A stretch of DNA of 64,000 nt from Streptomyces sp. NBC_01408 (GCF_026340255.1 NZ_JAPEPJ010000001.1:930001-994000), one strand, 5' to 3'; shown: positions 46,362 through 55,111, counted from the first letter of the stretch. The notes: generated from the sequence alone by a model not told the origin. Numbers and translations are program-made.

Positions 46362-48272
46362 CTACGGGTGCTCGCGCCGGCCCCGGTACAGCTCGTCGAT
46401 CTGCGCCCGGTGGTCGCGGGCGATCACGGCCCGCTTGAGCTTCATGGACGGGGTCAGGTGGCCGCCCGCCTCGGTGAAGTCCGTCGGCAGGACGGCGAAC
46501 GCGCGGATCGACTCGGGCCGGGACACCAGCTGGTTCGCCTCGTCGACTGCCTTCTGGAGCTCGGCCCGCAGTTCCTCGTCCCGCACCAGGTGCCTGAGGG
46601 GCACGGACTCCTTCTTGTGCATCCGGCGCCAGTGCGCCAGCCCGTCCGGTTCCAGCGTGATCAGCGCGGTGACGTACGGCCGGTTGTCGCCGACGACCAC
46701 GCACTGCCCGACCAGCGGATGGGCCCGCAGCCAGTCCTCCAGCGGCGCGGGGGCCACGTTCTTGCCGCCGGAGGTGATGATCAGGTCCTTCTTGCGGCCG
46801 GTGATGGTGAGGTACCCGTCGGCGTCCAGCTGACCGATGTCGCCGGTCGCCAGCCAGGTCCCCGGCGGGACCGCGTGCGCCGTGTTCCAGTACCCGGCGA
46901 ACACGTGCCGCCCGCCCAGCAGCACCTCGCCGTCGTCCGCGATCCGTACGGCCGTGCCCGGCAGCGGCCATCCCACGGTCCCCAGCCGGGGCCGCTGCGG
47001 CGGGGTCACCGTGCTGGCCCCGGTCGTCTCGGTCAGCCCGTAGCCCTCGAAGACCTCGATGCCCGCGCCGGTGTAGAAGGCGGCGAGCCGGTGCCCCAGC
47101 GGGGAGCCGCCGCTGAGGACGTAGCGCACGCGTCCGCCGAGCGCGGCCCGGATCCGCCGGTAGACCAGCGGGTCGTACAGGGCCCGCGCCGCGCGCAGTG
47201 CCAGCCCCGGCCTCTTGCCCTCCACCACCTGCGCGAACCGGCGCGCGATGCGGGCGGCCCGGTCGAAGGAGGAGGCGCGGCCCATGTTCTCGGCTGTCGC
47301 CCGGGCGGTGTTGTAGACCTTCTCCAGGACGTACGGGATCGCCAGCAGGAAGGTCGGCCGGAAGCCGGCGAGGTCCTCCAGGAGGTCTTCGGTGCGGATG
47401 CTGGGCGCGTGCCCGAGCCTGACGCGGGCGCGCAGGCAGCCGACGGCGACCATCCGTCCGAAGATGTGGCTGAGCGGCAGGAACAGCAGGGTGGACGCCG
47501 GGTCCTTGCTGAGGGACTTGAAGACGGGGTGCAGCAGCTCCACCGCGTTGTCCACCTCGGCGAAGAAATTGGCGTGCGTGATCACGCACCCCTTGGGCTG
47601 CCCGGTGGTGCCGGAGGTGTAGACGAGGGTCGCGACGGAGTCCGGTGTACGGGCGGCCCGCCGCGCGTGCACCAGCGCGTCGGGGATGCGCTCCCCGGCC
47701 CTGATCAGGTGGGCCACCGCGCCGGTGTCGAATTCCCACAGGTGGGCCAGCCAGGGCAGGTTGGCCCGCTCGGCGCTGATGATGCGCGCCTGGGCGGTGT
47801 CCTCGACGGCGCAGGCCACGGCGCCGGAGTCGTGGATGATCCAGCGTGCCTGGTGGGCGGAGGAGGTCGGGTAGATCGGTACGGTGACCAGTCCGGCGGC
47901 CCATCCGGCGAAGTCGAGCAGGGTCCACTCGTAGGTGGTGCGGGCCATGATGGCGAGCCGGTCCCCCTCGCGCAGCCCTTCGGCGATCAGCCCCTTGGCC
48001 ACGGCGAGCACCTCGGCGGCGAACTGGGCGGCGGTGACGTCCCGCCAGACCCCGTCCCGGTCCTTGCGCGCCAGCACCGCTTCGCCGGGGGCTTCGCGGG
48101 CGTTGTCGAAGGGGATGTTTCCGAGCGACCCCTGGGCGGGGGCCGCCAGCGCGGGCATCCACACCTCGCGCACCACCCCGTCGACGAGGGTCTTCACGGG
48201 CTCGACGGGCCCGACGGGCGCGGCCACCGCGACGGGCTCGACGGCCGGCCTCGGCCTCAGTTCGGCTCCCAC
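46362..48272 (-). CDS. Long-chain-fatty-acid-CoA ligase, FadD15-like
   Basis: 636 residues, adenylate-forming enzyme activating fatty acids to acyl-CoA. Core motifs: LVYTSGTTGQPKGCVITHANF, EGYGLTETTGASTV, LATGDIGQLDADGYLTITGRKKDLIITSGGKNVAP. Intact, in contrast to the related ligase at 40343-42093. It precedes the secreted hydrolase on the same strand with a gap of 152 bp. Confidence 0.93.
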   Translation of the reverse strand: MGAELRPRPAVEPVAVAAPVGPVEPVKTLVDGVVREVWMPALAAPAQGSLGNIPFDNAREAPGEAVLARKDRDGVWRDVTAAQFAAEVLAVAKGLIAEGLREGDRLAIMARTTYEWTLLDFAGWAAGLVTVPIYPTSSAHQARWIIHDSGAVACAVEDTAQARIISAERANLPWLAHLWEFDTGAVAHLIRAGERIPDALVHARRAARTPDSVATLVYTSGTTGQPKGCVITHANFFAEVDNAVELLHPVFKSLSKDPASTLLFLPLSHIFGRMVAVGCLRARVRLGHAPSIRTEDLLEDLAGFRPTFLLAIPYVLEKVYNTARATAENMGRASSFDRAARIARRFAQVVEGKRPGLALRAARALYDPLVYRRIRAALGGRVRYVLSGGSPLGHRLAAFYTGAGIEVFEGYGLTETTGASTVTPPQRPRLGTVGWPLPGTAVRIADDGEVLLGGRHVFAGYWNTAHAVPPGTWLATGDIGQLDADGYLTITGRKKDLIITSGGKNVAPAPLEDWLRAHPLVGQCVVVGDNRPYVTALITLEPDGLAHWRRMHKKESVPLRHLVRDEELRAELQKAVDEANQLVSRPESIRAFAVLPTDFTEAGGHLTPSMKLKRAVIARDHRAQIDELYRGRREHP

Positions 48273-48458
48273 GGCGCACTCTCCTCAGCTCAACGAGCGT
48301 TACCGCCGGTAATTTACGGAGGGGTGCCCCCGCTGACCACCCTCGTGAAGGCATCTTCACCACGCCTGCGCACCCGGTCCGCGCCGCGGCTGCCCGGCTG
48401 GGTTCCGTCCGGGCGATCTTCTAAGGTGCTGGTGAACCAGGGGGAAGGGACAAAAACG

Positions 48459-48749
48459 TTGAGGATCCGCCGCGAGAGCATCGACCTGCCCGAGGACCGG
48501 GGCTGCCTGCAGTGGGTGCTGGGGTTCTGGCTCGTGGTCGTGTACCTGCCTGCCGCGCTGCTGTGCTGGCTCGCCCTGGTCGTCCGGCCCCAGGACGTCC
48601 GTATCGTGGCCGGCCTGTCGATCGGGCTGTGTCTGTTCGGGCTGCTGATCACGGTCCTTCCGGTGTTCCGGCGGACCATGGGCCGCTGGTGGTACGCCGT
48701 GCCCTTCCTGCTGGCCTCCGTCGCCTACGTCCGCGCGCAGACGGCCTGA
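48459..48749 (+). CDS. Small two-helix membrane protein of unknown function
   Basis: 96 residues from a TTG with GGAAGGG nine bases upstream. Two helices (LQWVLGFWLVVVYLPAALLCWLALVV and IVAGLSIGLCLFGLLITVLPVF) and a short third hydrophobic segment near the end. A GTG at 48432 is in frame, but a TAAGGT -10-like box at 48423-48428 suggests transcription begins after it. Family not recognised. Confidence 0.7.
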   Translation: MRIRRESIDLPEDRGCLQWVLGFWLVVVYLPAALLCWLALVVRPQDVRIVAGLSIGLCLFGLLITVLPVFRRTMGRWWYAVPFLLASVAYVRAQTA

Positions 48750-48775
48750 CGGCATGACGGCCTGACGGCACGCCG

Positions 48776-48805
48776 CAGCCCCCGCCCGGACGGGGGCGGG
48801 GGCTG
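48776..48805. terminator. Bidirectional terminator
   Basis: 12-bp perfect stem CAGCCCCCGCCC/GGGCGGGGGCTG with 6-nt loop, between convergent genes. Confidence 0.75.
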
Positions 48806-48834
48806 TGGCGAGTACGGCGGGGGCGCGGGCGGGG

Positions 48835-50160
48835 TCAGGCGGGGACCGGGACCGGCTCCCGCTCGGCGGCGGCCGCGGGGGCGGTCTCCTCCAGCGGGGA
48901 GGACGAGGCCGAGGCGTACGCCTCCTTGTCCAGGATTCCCTCGCGGGCCGAGACGATGACCGGGACCACGGCCTGGCCGGCCACGTTGGTGGCGGTGCGC
49001 ATCATGTCCAGGATCGGGTCGATCGCCATCAGCAGGCCGACGCCCTCCAGCGGCAGGCCCAGTGTGGAGAGGGTCAGCGTCAGCATGACCGTGGCGCCCG
49101 TGAGTCCGGCGGTGGCGGCGGAGCCGACGACCGAGACGAAGGCGATGAGCAGGTACTCCTTGATGCCCAGCTGCACGTCGAAGATCTGCGCGATGAAGAT
49201 CGCGGCGAGCGCCGGGTAGATCGCGGCGCAGCCGTCCATCTTGGTCGTGGCGCCGAAGGGGACCGCGAAGGACGCGTACTCCTTCGGGACGCCGAGGCGC
49301 TCGGTGACCTTCTGGGTGACCGGCATGGTGCCGACCGAGGAGCGGGAGACGAAGGCCAGCTGGATCGCGGGCCAGGCGCCCTTGAAGAACTGGATCGGGT
49401 TGACCTTGGCGACCGTGGCGAGGAGCAGCGGGTAGACGCCGAACATCACGAGCGCCGAGCCGATGTAGACGTCGGCGGTGAAGGTCGCGTACTTGCCGAT
49501 CAGGTCCCAGCCGTACGTGGCGATCGCGGTGCCGATGAGGCCGACGGTGCCGATCGGGGCGAGGCGGATGACCCACCACAGGGCCTTCTGGAGGAGTTCC
49601 AGGACGGACTCGGCGAGGTTCAGCACGGGCTGGGCCTTGCTGCCGAGCTGGAGCGCGGCGATGCCGGCGACGGCGGCCAGGAAGACGATCTGGAGGACGT
49701 TCAGCTCGGTGAAGGGCGTGATGATGTCCTTCGGCACGATGCCGGTCAGGAAGTCGATCCAGGAACCGGTGCGCTTGGGCAGCTTGCCGTCCTGCGGGGT
49801 GAGGCCGGTGCCCGAGCCCGGGTTGGTCAGCAGGCCGATCGCGAGGCCGATGCCCACCGCGATCAGCGAGGTGATCATGAACCAGAGCAGCGTGCGGGAG
49901 GCGAGCCGTGCGGCGTTGTTCACCTTCCGCAGGTTGGTGATGGACACCAGGATCGCGAAGAAGACGAGCGGGGCCACGGCCAGCTTCAGCAGCTGGACGA
50001 AGATGTCACCGACCTGCTCGAGGGTGGTCTTCAGCCAGCTGACGTCCTGGCTGCGGGCTATCCAGCCGAAGAGGACGCCGAGCACGAGACCGGTGATGAT
50101 CTGGGCCCAGAAGGGGAAGCGGAACGAGGCCTTGGCGGGGGCCTGGGGGGACGCGGACAC
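48835..50160 (-). CDS. Dicarboxylate/amino acid:cation symporter (DAACS), possible cystine transporter
   Basis: 441 residues, GTG start. About eight membrane helices plus two re-entrant hairpins. The hairpin serine motif is SRSSVGTMPVT, and the FGATTKMDGCAAIYPALAAIF and ATAGLTGATVM segments match GltP/DctA/TcyP relatives. The C-terminal tail is Ala/Glu-rich. The family takes up glutamate, dicarboxylates, serine or cystine with Na+ or H+. The poly-cysteine leader frame at 50289-50396 in the same transcript argues for cystine or another sulphur compound; this is inference. Confidence 0.92.
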   Translation of the reverse strand: MSASPQAPAKASFRFPFWAQIITGLVLGVLFGWIARSQDVSWLKTTLEQVGDIFVQLLKLAVAPLVFFAILVSITNLRKVNNAARLASRTLLWFMITSLIAVGIGLAIGLLTNPGSGTGLTPQDGKLPKRTGSWIDFLTGIVPKDIITPFTELNVLQIVFLAAVAGIAALQLGSKAQPVLNLAESVLELLQKALWWVIRLAPIGTVGLIGTAIATYGWDLIGKYATFTADVYIGSALVMFGVYPLLLATVAKVNPIQFFKGAWPAIQLAFVSRSSVGTMPVTQKVTERLGVPKEYASFAVPFGATTKMDGCAAIYPALAAIFIAQIFDVQLGIKEYLLIAFVSVVGSAATAGLTGATVMLTLTLSTLGLPLEGVGLLMAIDPILDMMRTATNVAGQAVVPVIVSAREGILDKEAYASASSSPLEETAPAAAAEREPVPVPA

Positions 50161-50288
50161 GGGGGCACTCTCCGGGGACGACGCACGGGGAACTGGCGGG
50201 GGTTTCTGCGGTGGTGATGCGGTGCGGCAGCCAGAAGGGGCCGGCCGGGACCGCTGCTGTATCGATTCCGCTCACGGGCGGGCGGTAT

Positions 50289-50396
50289 TCAGCGACAGCA
50301 GCAACAGGCCGCGGACACGCGGCGGCAGAGGTCGACGTGCAGGCGCGCCACGAGCGGGACGCTCGTGGTCATCGGGTGCGCGGGCGGGGTCGACAT
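50289..50396 (-). CDS. Cysteine leader peptide upstream of the DAACS gene
   Basis: 35 codons: begins MSTPPAHPMTTSVPLVARL, then HVDLCRR and ends SAACCCCR before TGA. Four consecutive Cys codons lie just before the stop. This matches the short leader peptides (VARLHVDLC-type, Cys-rich end) found upstream of sulphur genes in actinobacteria, where ribosome behaviour at Cys codons senses cysteine supply. The predicted transcription start (about 50397) would make it leaderless. The transporter start is 128 nt downstream of its stop. Confidence 0.8.
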   Translation of the reverse strand: MSTPPAHPMTTSVPLVARLHVDLCRRVSAACCCCR

Positions 50397-50403
50397 GTTG
50401 AAC

Positions 50404-50433
50404 ACGCTAACACCTAGCCTTTGAGAATCTCAA
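50404..50433 (-). promoter_or_regulatory. Promoter of the leader peptide and DAACS gene
   Basis: On the minus strand TTGAGA (complement of 50428-50433) and TAGCGT (complement of 50404-50409) are 18 bp apart. This places the start point next to the leader ATG. Confidence 0.65.
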
Positions 50434-50434
50434 A
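50420..50434. promoter_or_regulatory. Perfect 15-bp palindrome covering the -35 box
   Basis: TTTGAGAATCTCAAA, with one central base. It overlaps the -35 of the DAACS promoter and is an obvious repressor site candidate. I do not recognise the regulator. Confidence 0.55.
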
Positions 50435-50492
50435 GTCATTCTTTGGGTTGCCGGTACGCGGGCCCCCGCGGTCCGGCCCGGAGAACGCCGAA

Positions 50493-50529
50493 GCCCCAGC
50501 GTTACGGGGGGTATTCCCGGCGCTGGGGC
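50493..50529 (-). terminator. Terminator after the DUF4229 gene
   Basis: GCCCCAGCG (50493-50501) pairs with CGCTGGGGC (50521-50529); outer bases CGAA/TTCGG extend the stem with a bulge. Confidence 0.6.
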
Positions 50530-50568
50530 GGTTCGGCGGTTCGGCGTGTGAGGAACCCAACTGGTCCG

Positions 50569-50880
50569 TTACGGGCTCACGCGTGCGGCGTCGTCGGCCA
50601 CGTCCTCCTGGCTGCGGTTCGCGGCGAGCTTCTCCTTCGCACCCGCGACCCGGCCGGAGATCTGCTGGGACATCTCGTCGCGCTGCTTGCGCAGCAGGAC
50701 GAACGACAGCGGCGCGGAGAGGACCAGGGCGAGCAGCACGACCCAGGCGAAGTTGGCGTCGCCGAGCCCGGCGGGCACCCAGCCGAGACGGACCAGGAGC
50801 GCGACGGCGACGAGGCACCCGAGGAAGATGCCCAGCCGCATGGCGGTGTAGCGGATCGTTGCGCTCGGCTTGAGGGACAC
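50569..50880 (-). CDS. DUF4229 membrane protein
   Basis: 103 residues, GTG start after GAAGGGG. Two membrane helices (MRLGIFLGCLVAVALLVRLGWV and FAWVVLLALVLSAPLSFVLLR), then a soluble tail RKQRDEMSQQISGRVAGAKEK characteristic of the DUF4229 family. Function unknown; widespread in actinobacteria near menaquinone genes. Confidence 0.88.
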   Translation of the reverse strand: MSLKPSATIRYTAMRLGIFLGCLVAVALLVRLGWVPAGLGDANFAWVVLLALVLSAPLSFVLLRKQRDEMSQQISGRVAGAKEKLAANRSQEDVADDAARVSP

Positions 50881-51008
50881 GGTGACCCCTTCTCTCTCGT
50901 CGTGGTCGTACGTCGGCACGTGCGCGTGCCGGTGCCCGTCCAGTGAAGCACGCCGGACCCCCGCCCCCGGCCGGGGGGCCGCGGGGCGGCGGATGCGCGC
51001 CGGCGGTG

Positions 51009-51542
51009 TCAGCGCAGCGGCAGCAGCATCGTGATGTCGTCGCGGTCGTCGCCCGGGGCGACGCGGATGGCGTCGGGGACGCGGCCGACCTCCTTGTAGC
51101 CGCAGGCCGCGTAGAAGTGCTCCAGGCCGAGACCGCCACGGCAGCCGAGGCGGATCGCGTCGATGCCCTCGATCGAGCGGGCCGCGTCGGCCGTCGCGTC
51201 CATCAGGTCGCGGCCGTAGCCCTTGCCCTGGTAGCGGGGGTGGACCATCACCGTGTACGCCCACAGCCAGTGCAGTTGGAGGTGGTGCGTGTTGTGGGTG
51301 AGGAAGGCGGTGGCGGCGACCGTCCCGTCGCCATCGTCGGCGGAGCGCCCGACGAGCAGCCGGGTGCTCCCGTCGGCGACCGCGGCGAGCTGTCTGACCA
51401 GGGCCGGGCGGATGTCGTCGGCGGTGACGGGCGGTACGAAGCCCACGGCGCCGCCCGCGTTGCTGACGTCGGCCCACAGCTCCAGGATTCCGTCACGGAG
51501 GGTGGGGTCGACGACGGGGTCCAGGGTGAAGGTAAGGGCCAT
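51009..51542 (-). CDS. GNAT family N-acetyltransferase
   Basis: 177 residues. GNAT fold with the acetyl-CoA loop VHPRYQGKGYGRDLMDATAD preceded by the strand LHWLWAYTVM. The C-terminal HFYAACGYKEVGRVPDAIRV segment is typical. Substrate unknown. Confidence 0.9.
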   Translation of the reverse strand: MALTFTLDPVVDPTLRDGILELWADVSNAGGAVGFVPPVTADDIRPALVRQLAAVADGSTRLLVGRSADDGDGTVAATAFLTHNTHHLQLHWLWAYTVMVHPRYQGKGYGRDLMDATADAARSIEGIDAIRLGCRGGLGLEHFYAACGYKEVGRVPDAIRVAPGDDRDDITMLLPLR

Positions 51543-51655
51543 GTGGAAAGGCTAGCCATTACCCGCCTGCTCGGGCAACGTACTTCACCCCCCGGACGGA
51601 AGCCGCCCCGGCTGCCCCGGCTGCCCCGGCCGCCCGCCTGCCCCGGACACGACGA

Positions 51656-51686
51656 AGCCCCGGTCCACGGGTGGTGGACCGGGGCT
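51656..51686 (-). terminator. Terminator after mqnE
   Basis: 13-bp perfect stem AGCCCCGGTCCAC/GTGGACCGGGGCT with a 5-nt loop. Directly beyond it, CTGCCCCGG is repeated several times (about 51612-51644). Confidence 0.75.
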
Positions 51687-51744
51687 GCCGGAAGTTCACG
51701 TGCGTACGGACGCACGAGCCTGTCCGCGTGCGTGCGACGGTGCG

Positions 51745-52908
51745 TCAGACGCGCATGGCCTGCGGGGTCTCGCGCAGTGCCGCGTCGGGACCCGGGTACT
51801 CGCGGATCACCTCGTACCGCGTGTTGCGCTCCATCGGACGGAAGCCCGCGTCCCGGATCAGCTCCAGCAGGTCGTCCCGGCCCAGCTTGTCCGGCGTGCC
51901 GTAGTTGTCCGCGTCATGCGTGATCTTGTACTCCACCACCGAGCCGTCCATGTCGTCCGCCCCGTACTGCAACGCCAGCTGAGCCGTCTGCACCCCGTGC
52001 ATCACCCAGAACACCTTCACGTGCGGCACGTTGTCGAACAGCAGCCGCGACACCGCGAACGTCTTCAGCGCCTCCGCACCCGTCGCCATCGACGTCCGCG
52101 CCTGAAGCTTGTTACGGACCTTCCCGTCCTTCATGTCCACGAAGTCGTGCTGGTACCGCAGCGGGATGAACACCTGGAACCCGCCCGTCTCGTCCTGCAG
52201 CTCACGCAGCCGCAGCACATGATCCACCCGGTGCCGCGGCTCCTCGATGTGCCCGTACAGCATCGTCGCCGGAGTCTTGATCCCCTTCGAGTGCGCCAGC
52301 CGGTGGATCCGCGACCAGTCCTCCCAATGGGTCCGGTGATCCACGATGTGCTGACGCACCTCCCAGTCGAAGATCTCCGCACCGCCGCCCGTCAGCGACT
52401 CCAGGCCCGCCTCGATCAGCTCGTCCAGGATCTCCGAAGCCGACATCCCCGAGATCGTCTCGAAGTGATGGATCTCCGTCGCCGTGAACGCCTTCAGCGA
52501 CACGTCCGGCAGCGCCTTCTTCAGCTCCGACAGCGAACGCGGGTAATAACGCCACGGCAGGTTCGGGTGCAGGCCGTTGACGATGTGCAGCTCGGTGAGG
52601 TTCTCGTTCTCCATGGCCTTCGCCAGGCGAACAGCCTCCTCGATCCGCATCGTGTACGCGTCCTTCTCCCCCGGCTTGCGCTGGAACGAGCAGTACGCAC
52701 ACGACGCCGTGCACACATTCGTCATGTTCAGATGACGGTTCACATTGAAGTGGACGACATCACCGTTCTTACGCGTCCGCACCTCATGAGCAAGGCCACC
52801 GAGCCACGCCAGGTCATCCGACTCGTAGAGGGCGATACCGTCCTCACGCGTCAGCCGCTCACCGGAACGGACCTTCTCCTCCAGCTCGCGCTTCAGCCCA
52901 GCGTCCAT
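51745..52908 (-). CDS. mqnE: Aminofutalosine synthase
   Basis: 387 residues, radical SAM enzyme that joins MqnA's product to SAM-derived adenosyl to make aminofutalosine. Motif CTASCAYCSF (CxxxCxxC), then GLHPNLPWRYYPRSLSELK, TPATMLYGHIEEPRHRVDH and FIPLRYQHDFVDM. The frame is open to 53025, but the ATG at 52908 (MDAGLKRELEEKV) is the family start. The Lrp gene lies upstream on the same strand. Confidence 0.97.
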   Translation of the reverse strand: MDAGLKRELEEKVRSGERLTREDGIALYESDDLAWLGGLAHEVRTRKNGDVVHFNVNRHLNMTNVCTASCAYCSFQRKPGEKDAYTMRIEEAVRLAKAMENENLTELHIVNGLHPNLPWRYYPRSLSELKKALPDVSLKAFTATEIHHFETISGMSASEILDELIEAGLESLTGGGAEIFDWEVRQHIVDHRTHWEDWSRIHRLAHSKGIKTPATMLYGHIEEPRHRVDHVLRLRELQDETGGFQVFIPLRYQHDFVDMKDGKVRNKLQARTSMATGAEALKTFAVSRLLFDNVPHVKVFWVMHGVQTAQLALQYGADDMDGSVVEYKITHDADNYGTPDKLGRDDLLELIRDAGFRPMERNTRYEVIREYPGPDAALRETPQAMRV

Positions 52909-52985
52909 ACCGGTGGCCCGCCTTCCTCTGTGTCTTCGTGTCCCGCGGCACGGTCCTGCTGCCTGCGGCCCCACCAACCGTACTC

Positions 52986-53441
52986 TCAGCCCTCCTCGGG
53001 CAGTTCCCCGACCCGGTTCTCCCACTTCGTGGAGAGCACGATCGTGGTGCGGGTGCGCGAGACGCCCTTGGTGCCCGAGAGCTTGCGGATGATCTTCTCC
53101 AGCCCGTCCACGTCACTGGCGCGGACCTTGAGCATGAAGGAGTCGTCACCGGCGATGAACCAGCAGTCCTCGATCTCCGCGAGGTCGCGCAGCCGCCGGG
53201 CCACGTCCTCGTGGTCCGCCGCGTCGGAGAGGGAGATCCCGATCAGCGCCGTGACGCCGAGGCCGAGCTCGGCCGCGGCCACGGTCGCGCGATAGCCCGT
53301 GATGACGCCGGCCGTCTCCAGACGGTTGATGCGGTCGGTGACGCTGGGGCCGGAGAGGCCCACGAGACGGCCCAGTTCCGCGTACGAGGCACGGCCGTTC
53401 TCACGGAGTGCCTGGATGAGCTGCCTGTCCACCGTGTCCAT
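52986..53441 (-). CDS. Lrp/AsnC family transcriptional regulator
   Basis: 151 residues starting MDTVDRQLIQALRENGRAS, GGAAGG upstream. N-terminal HTH (YAELGRLVGLSGPSVTDRINRLE) and C-terminal RAM ligand-binding domain (CWFIAGDDSFMLKVRASDVDGLEKII). Such proteins respond to amino acids and often control the neighbouring gene; the dyad at 53500-53519 is a candidate site. Confidence 0.93.
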   Translation of the reverse strand: MDTVDRQLIQALRENGRASYAELGRLVGLSGPSVTDRINRLETAGVITGYRATVAAAELGLGVTALIGISLSDAADHEDVARRLRDLAEIEDCWFIAGDDSFMLKVRASDVDGLEKIIRKLSGTKGVSRTRTTIVLSTKWENRVGELPEEG

Positions 53442-53499
53442 TACGTGGAGCCTTCCATTATTCGGTGATCCTGCAAGTCTAGGTATAGAATCTAAGGCA

Positions 53500-53519
53500 C
53501 ACAGGGTAAACACCCTGTG
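53500..53519. promoter_or_regulatory. Inverted repeat between the Lrp gene and the small divergent gene
   Basis: CACAGGGT-AAAC-ACCCTGTG, perfect 8-bp arms with 4-bp spacer, in an AT-richer stretch. TATACC- and TAGACT-like -10 candidates for the Lrp gene lie beside it. Likely an autoregulatory operator. Confidence 0.6.
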
Positions 53520-53562
53520 AATCTTTCAACAGATCAATGACGATCTTCAGGAGTGGTTCACC

Positions 53563-53697
53563 GTGTACACGATCGAGATGGCCTACGCGCACATGCGACA
53601 GCTCCAGGAGCTGGCCAACCGATCCCGTGCCCACCAGCCCGCCGCCGCGCACCGCGTGGACAAGACCCGCAAGCCGCTGACCGGCAAGAAGGCCTAG
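53563..53697 (+). CDS. Small basic protein, 44 residues, function unknown
   Basis: GTG start with CAGGAG nine bases upstream; sequence begins YTIEMAYAHMRQLQELANRS and ends in a basic KTRKPLTGKKA. No domain recognised; the first half is helical. It is divergent from the Lrp gene and shares its operator region. Its TAG overlaps the stop of convergent ubiX. Confidence 0.7.
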   Translation: MYTIEMAYAHMRQLQELANRSRAHQPAAAHRVDKTRKPLTGKKA

Positions 53698-54407
53698 TCA
53701 CCGCCGCTTGCCCCCTCGGGAGGGCGAGGGCCCTCGGGCCCGCCCTCCCGCATCGCTCCACCGAGCTCTCCGTCCCAACGCCGGTACAGCTGGTGCGGCA
53801 CCCCTGCCGCGTCCAGCACCCGCCCCGCGACGAAATCCACCAGATCCTGGATGTGCGTCGCACCCGCGTAGAACGCCGGAGAGGCGGGCAGCACGACCGC
53901 GCCCGCCTCGTCCAGCGCCACCAGGTGCTTCAGCGTCTGCCCGTTCAGCGGGGTCTCCCGCACGGCCACCACCAGCTTGCGCCGCTCCTTGAGCGTCACG
54001 CTCGCCACGCGCTGGAGCAGGTCCTTCGACAGCCCGAGCGCCACCCCCGCCACGCAAGCCGTGGACGCGGGCACGATGAGCATCCCCTTCACGGGGTACG
54101 AGCCCGAACTCGGGCCCGCCGCCAGGTCCCCGGCCCCCCAGTACCGGACATCGCCCGTGGGCGTCTCGAAGGTGCCCGGCTTGCCGTCGGCTCCGCGGGC
54201 CAGCCACTCCGTCAGGTCGTCCCGCCAGTGCGCGTCACGGAAGGCGATCCCGGTTTCGTCCAGCAGGGTGAGCCGTGAGGCCCGGCTGACCACCAGGTCC
54301 ACACTTTCCCCGGCCGCCAGCAGGCCGCGGAGCACGGCCGCCGCGTACGGCGTCCCGGAGGCCCCGGAAACCCCGACCACCCACGGGGTGCGCTTGCGCT
54401 CAGTCAT
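53694..54407 (-). CDS. ubiX: UbiX-type flavin prenyltransferase
   Basis: 237 residues. UbiX attaches a dimethylallyl group to FMN to make prenylated FMN, the cofactor needed by UbiD decarboxylases. Family segments: VGVSGASGTPYAAAVLRGL, the VPASTACVAGVALGLSKDLLQR region and LVVAVRETPLN. It has a C-terminal Pro/Gly-rich tail. The partner ubiD is nearby at 56537-57991. Start set at the ATG at 54407, the normal family N-terminus. Confidence 0.95.
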   Translation of the reverse strand: MTERKRTPWVVGVSGASGTPYAAAVLRGLLAAGESVDLVVSRASRLTLLDETGIAFRDAHWRDDLTEWLARGADGKPGTFETPTGDVRYWGAGDLAAGPSSGSYPVKGMLIVPASTACVAGVALGLSKDLLQRVASVTLKERRKLVVAVRETPLNGQTLKHLVALDEAGAVVLPASPAFYAGATHIQDLVDFVAGRVLDAAGVPHQLYRRWDGELGGAMREGGPEGPRPPEGASGGD

Positions 54408-54493
54408 AGCTCCGAGACTATCCGGCCACCCCGGGCGGGCACTCGGTAAGGTGACCCGACGTTCCCTGGGTGGGACGGTACGAGGGGGCGAAG

Positions 54494-55111
54494 TTGAGCA
54501 CGACACTGGAAGCGGGCTGGACGCGGAGCGACCGGGCCAAGGCCGCCGCGAAGCTGATGCTGGGCTGGATCGCCCTGCTCTGGCTGATCGAGGCCGTCGA
54601 TTTCGCCACCGGTCACGCGCTGGACCCGTACGGAATCAGCCCGCGCGACCCCGACCGGCTGATCGGCATCGTCGCCCACCCGTTCCTGCACTTCGGCTTC
54701 GGCCACGTGGCGGCCAACAGCTTCCCGCTGCTCGTCCTCGGCTTCGTCACCGCCCTCAGCGGCATACGGCGCTTCCTCGCGGTGAGCGGGCTGATCTGCC
54801 TCGCGGTCGGCGTGGGCTCCTGGCTGGTCGCCCCGCCCCACACCCTCGGGGCCGGCGCCTCGGGCCTGGTCTTCGGCCTCTTCGGGTACGTGGTGGTCCG
54901 CGGCTTCGTCGAGCGCAGCGCCCTGGGCATCGCGGTGGGCCTGACGGCCGCCGCCTACTGGGGAAGCTCGTTCCTCCTCGGCGTGCTGCCGACGGACTCC
55001 GGGGTGGGCTGGTACGCCCACCTCATCGGCCTCGTCGCGGGCGTGCTGACCGCCCTGTTCTTCCGCCGCCCGGTCCGGGCGGTCCGCCCGAACCTGGCGG
55101 ACCGGGCCTAG
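54494..55111 (+). CDS. Rhomboid family intramembrane serine protease
   Basis: 205 residues from a TTG with GAGGGGG upstream (GTG at 54470 is the alternative). Six membrane helices. Rhomboid features: HFLHFGFGHVAANSF-type helix 2, catalytic Ser in TLGAGASGLVFGLFGY and His in GWYAHLIGLVAGVL. The last 4 nt overlap the convergent mqnP gene. Substrate unknown. Confidence 0.9.
   Translation: MSTTLEAGWTRSDRAKAAAKLMLGWIALLWLIEAVDFATGHALDPYGISPRDPDRLIGIVAHPFLHFGFGHVAANSFPLLVLGFVTALSGIRRFLAVSGLICLAVGVGSWLVAPPHTLGAGASGLVFGLFGYVVVRGFVERSALGIAVGLTAAAYWGSSFLLGVLPTDSGVGWYAHLIGLVAGVLTALFFRRPVRAVRPNLADRA

Noticed and set aside
44614..48363. A 1249-codon open frame that seems to fuse a ligase region to the secreted hydrolase
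   Set aside because: The first two thirds are the wrong frame of the intact ligase at 46362-48272; the hydrolase has its own signal peptide, GTG and ribosome site.
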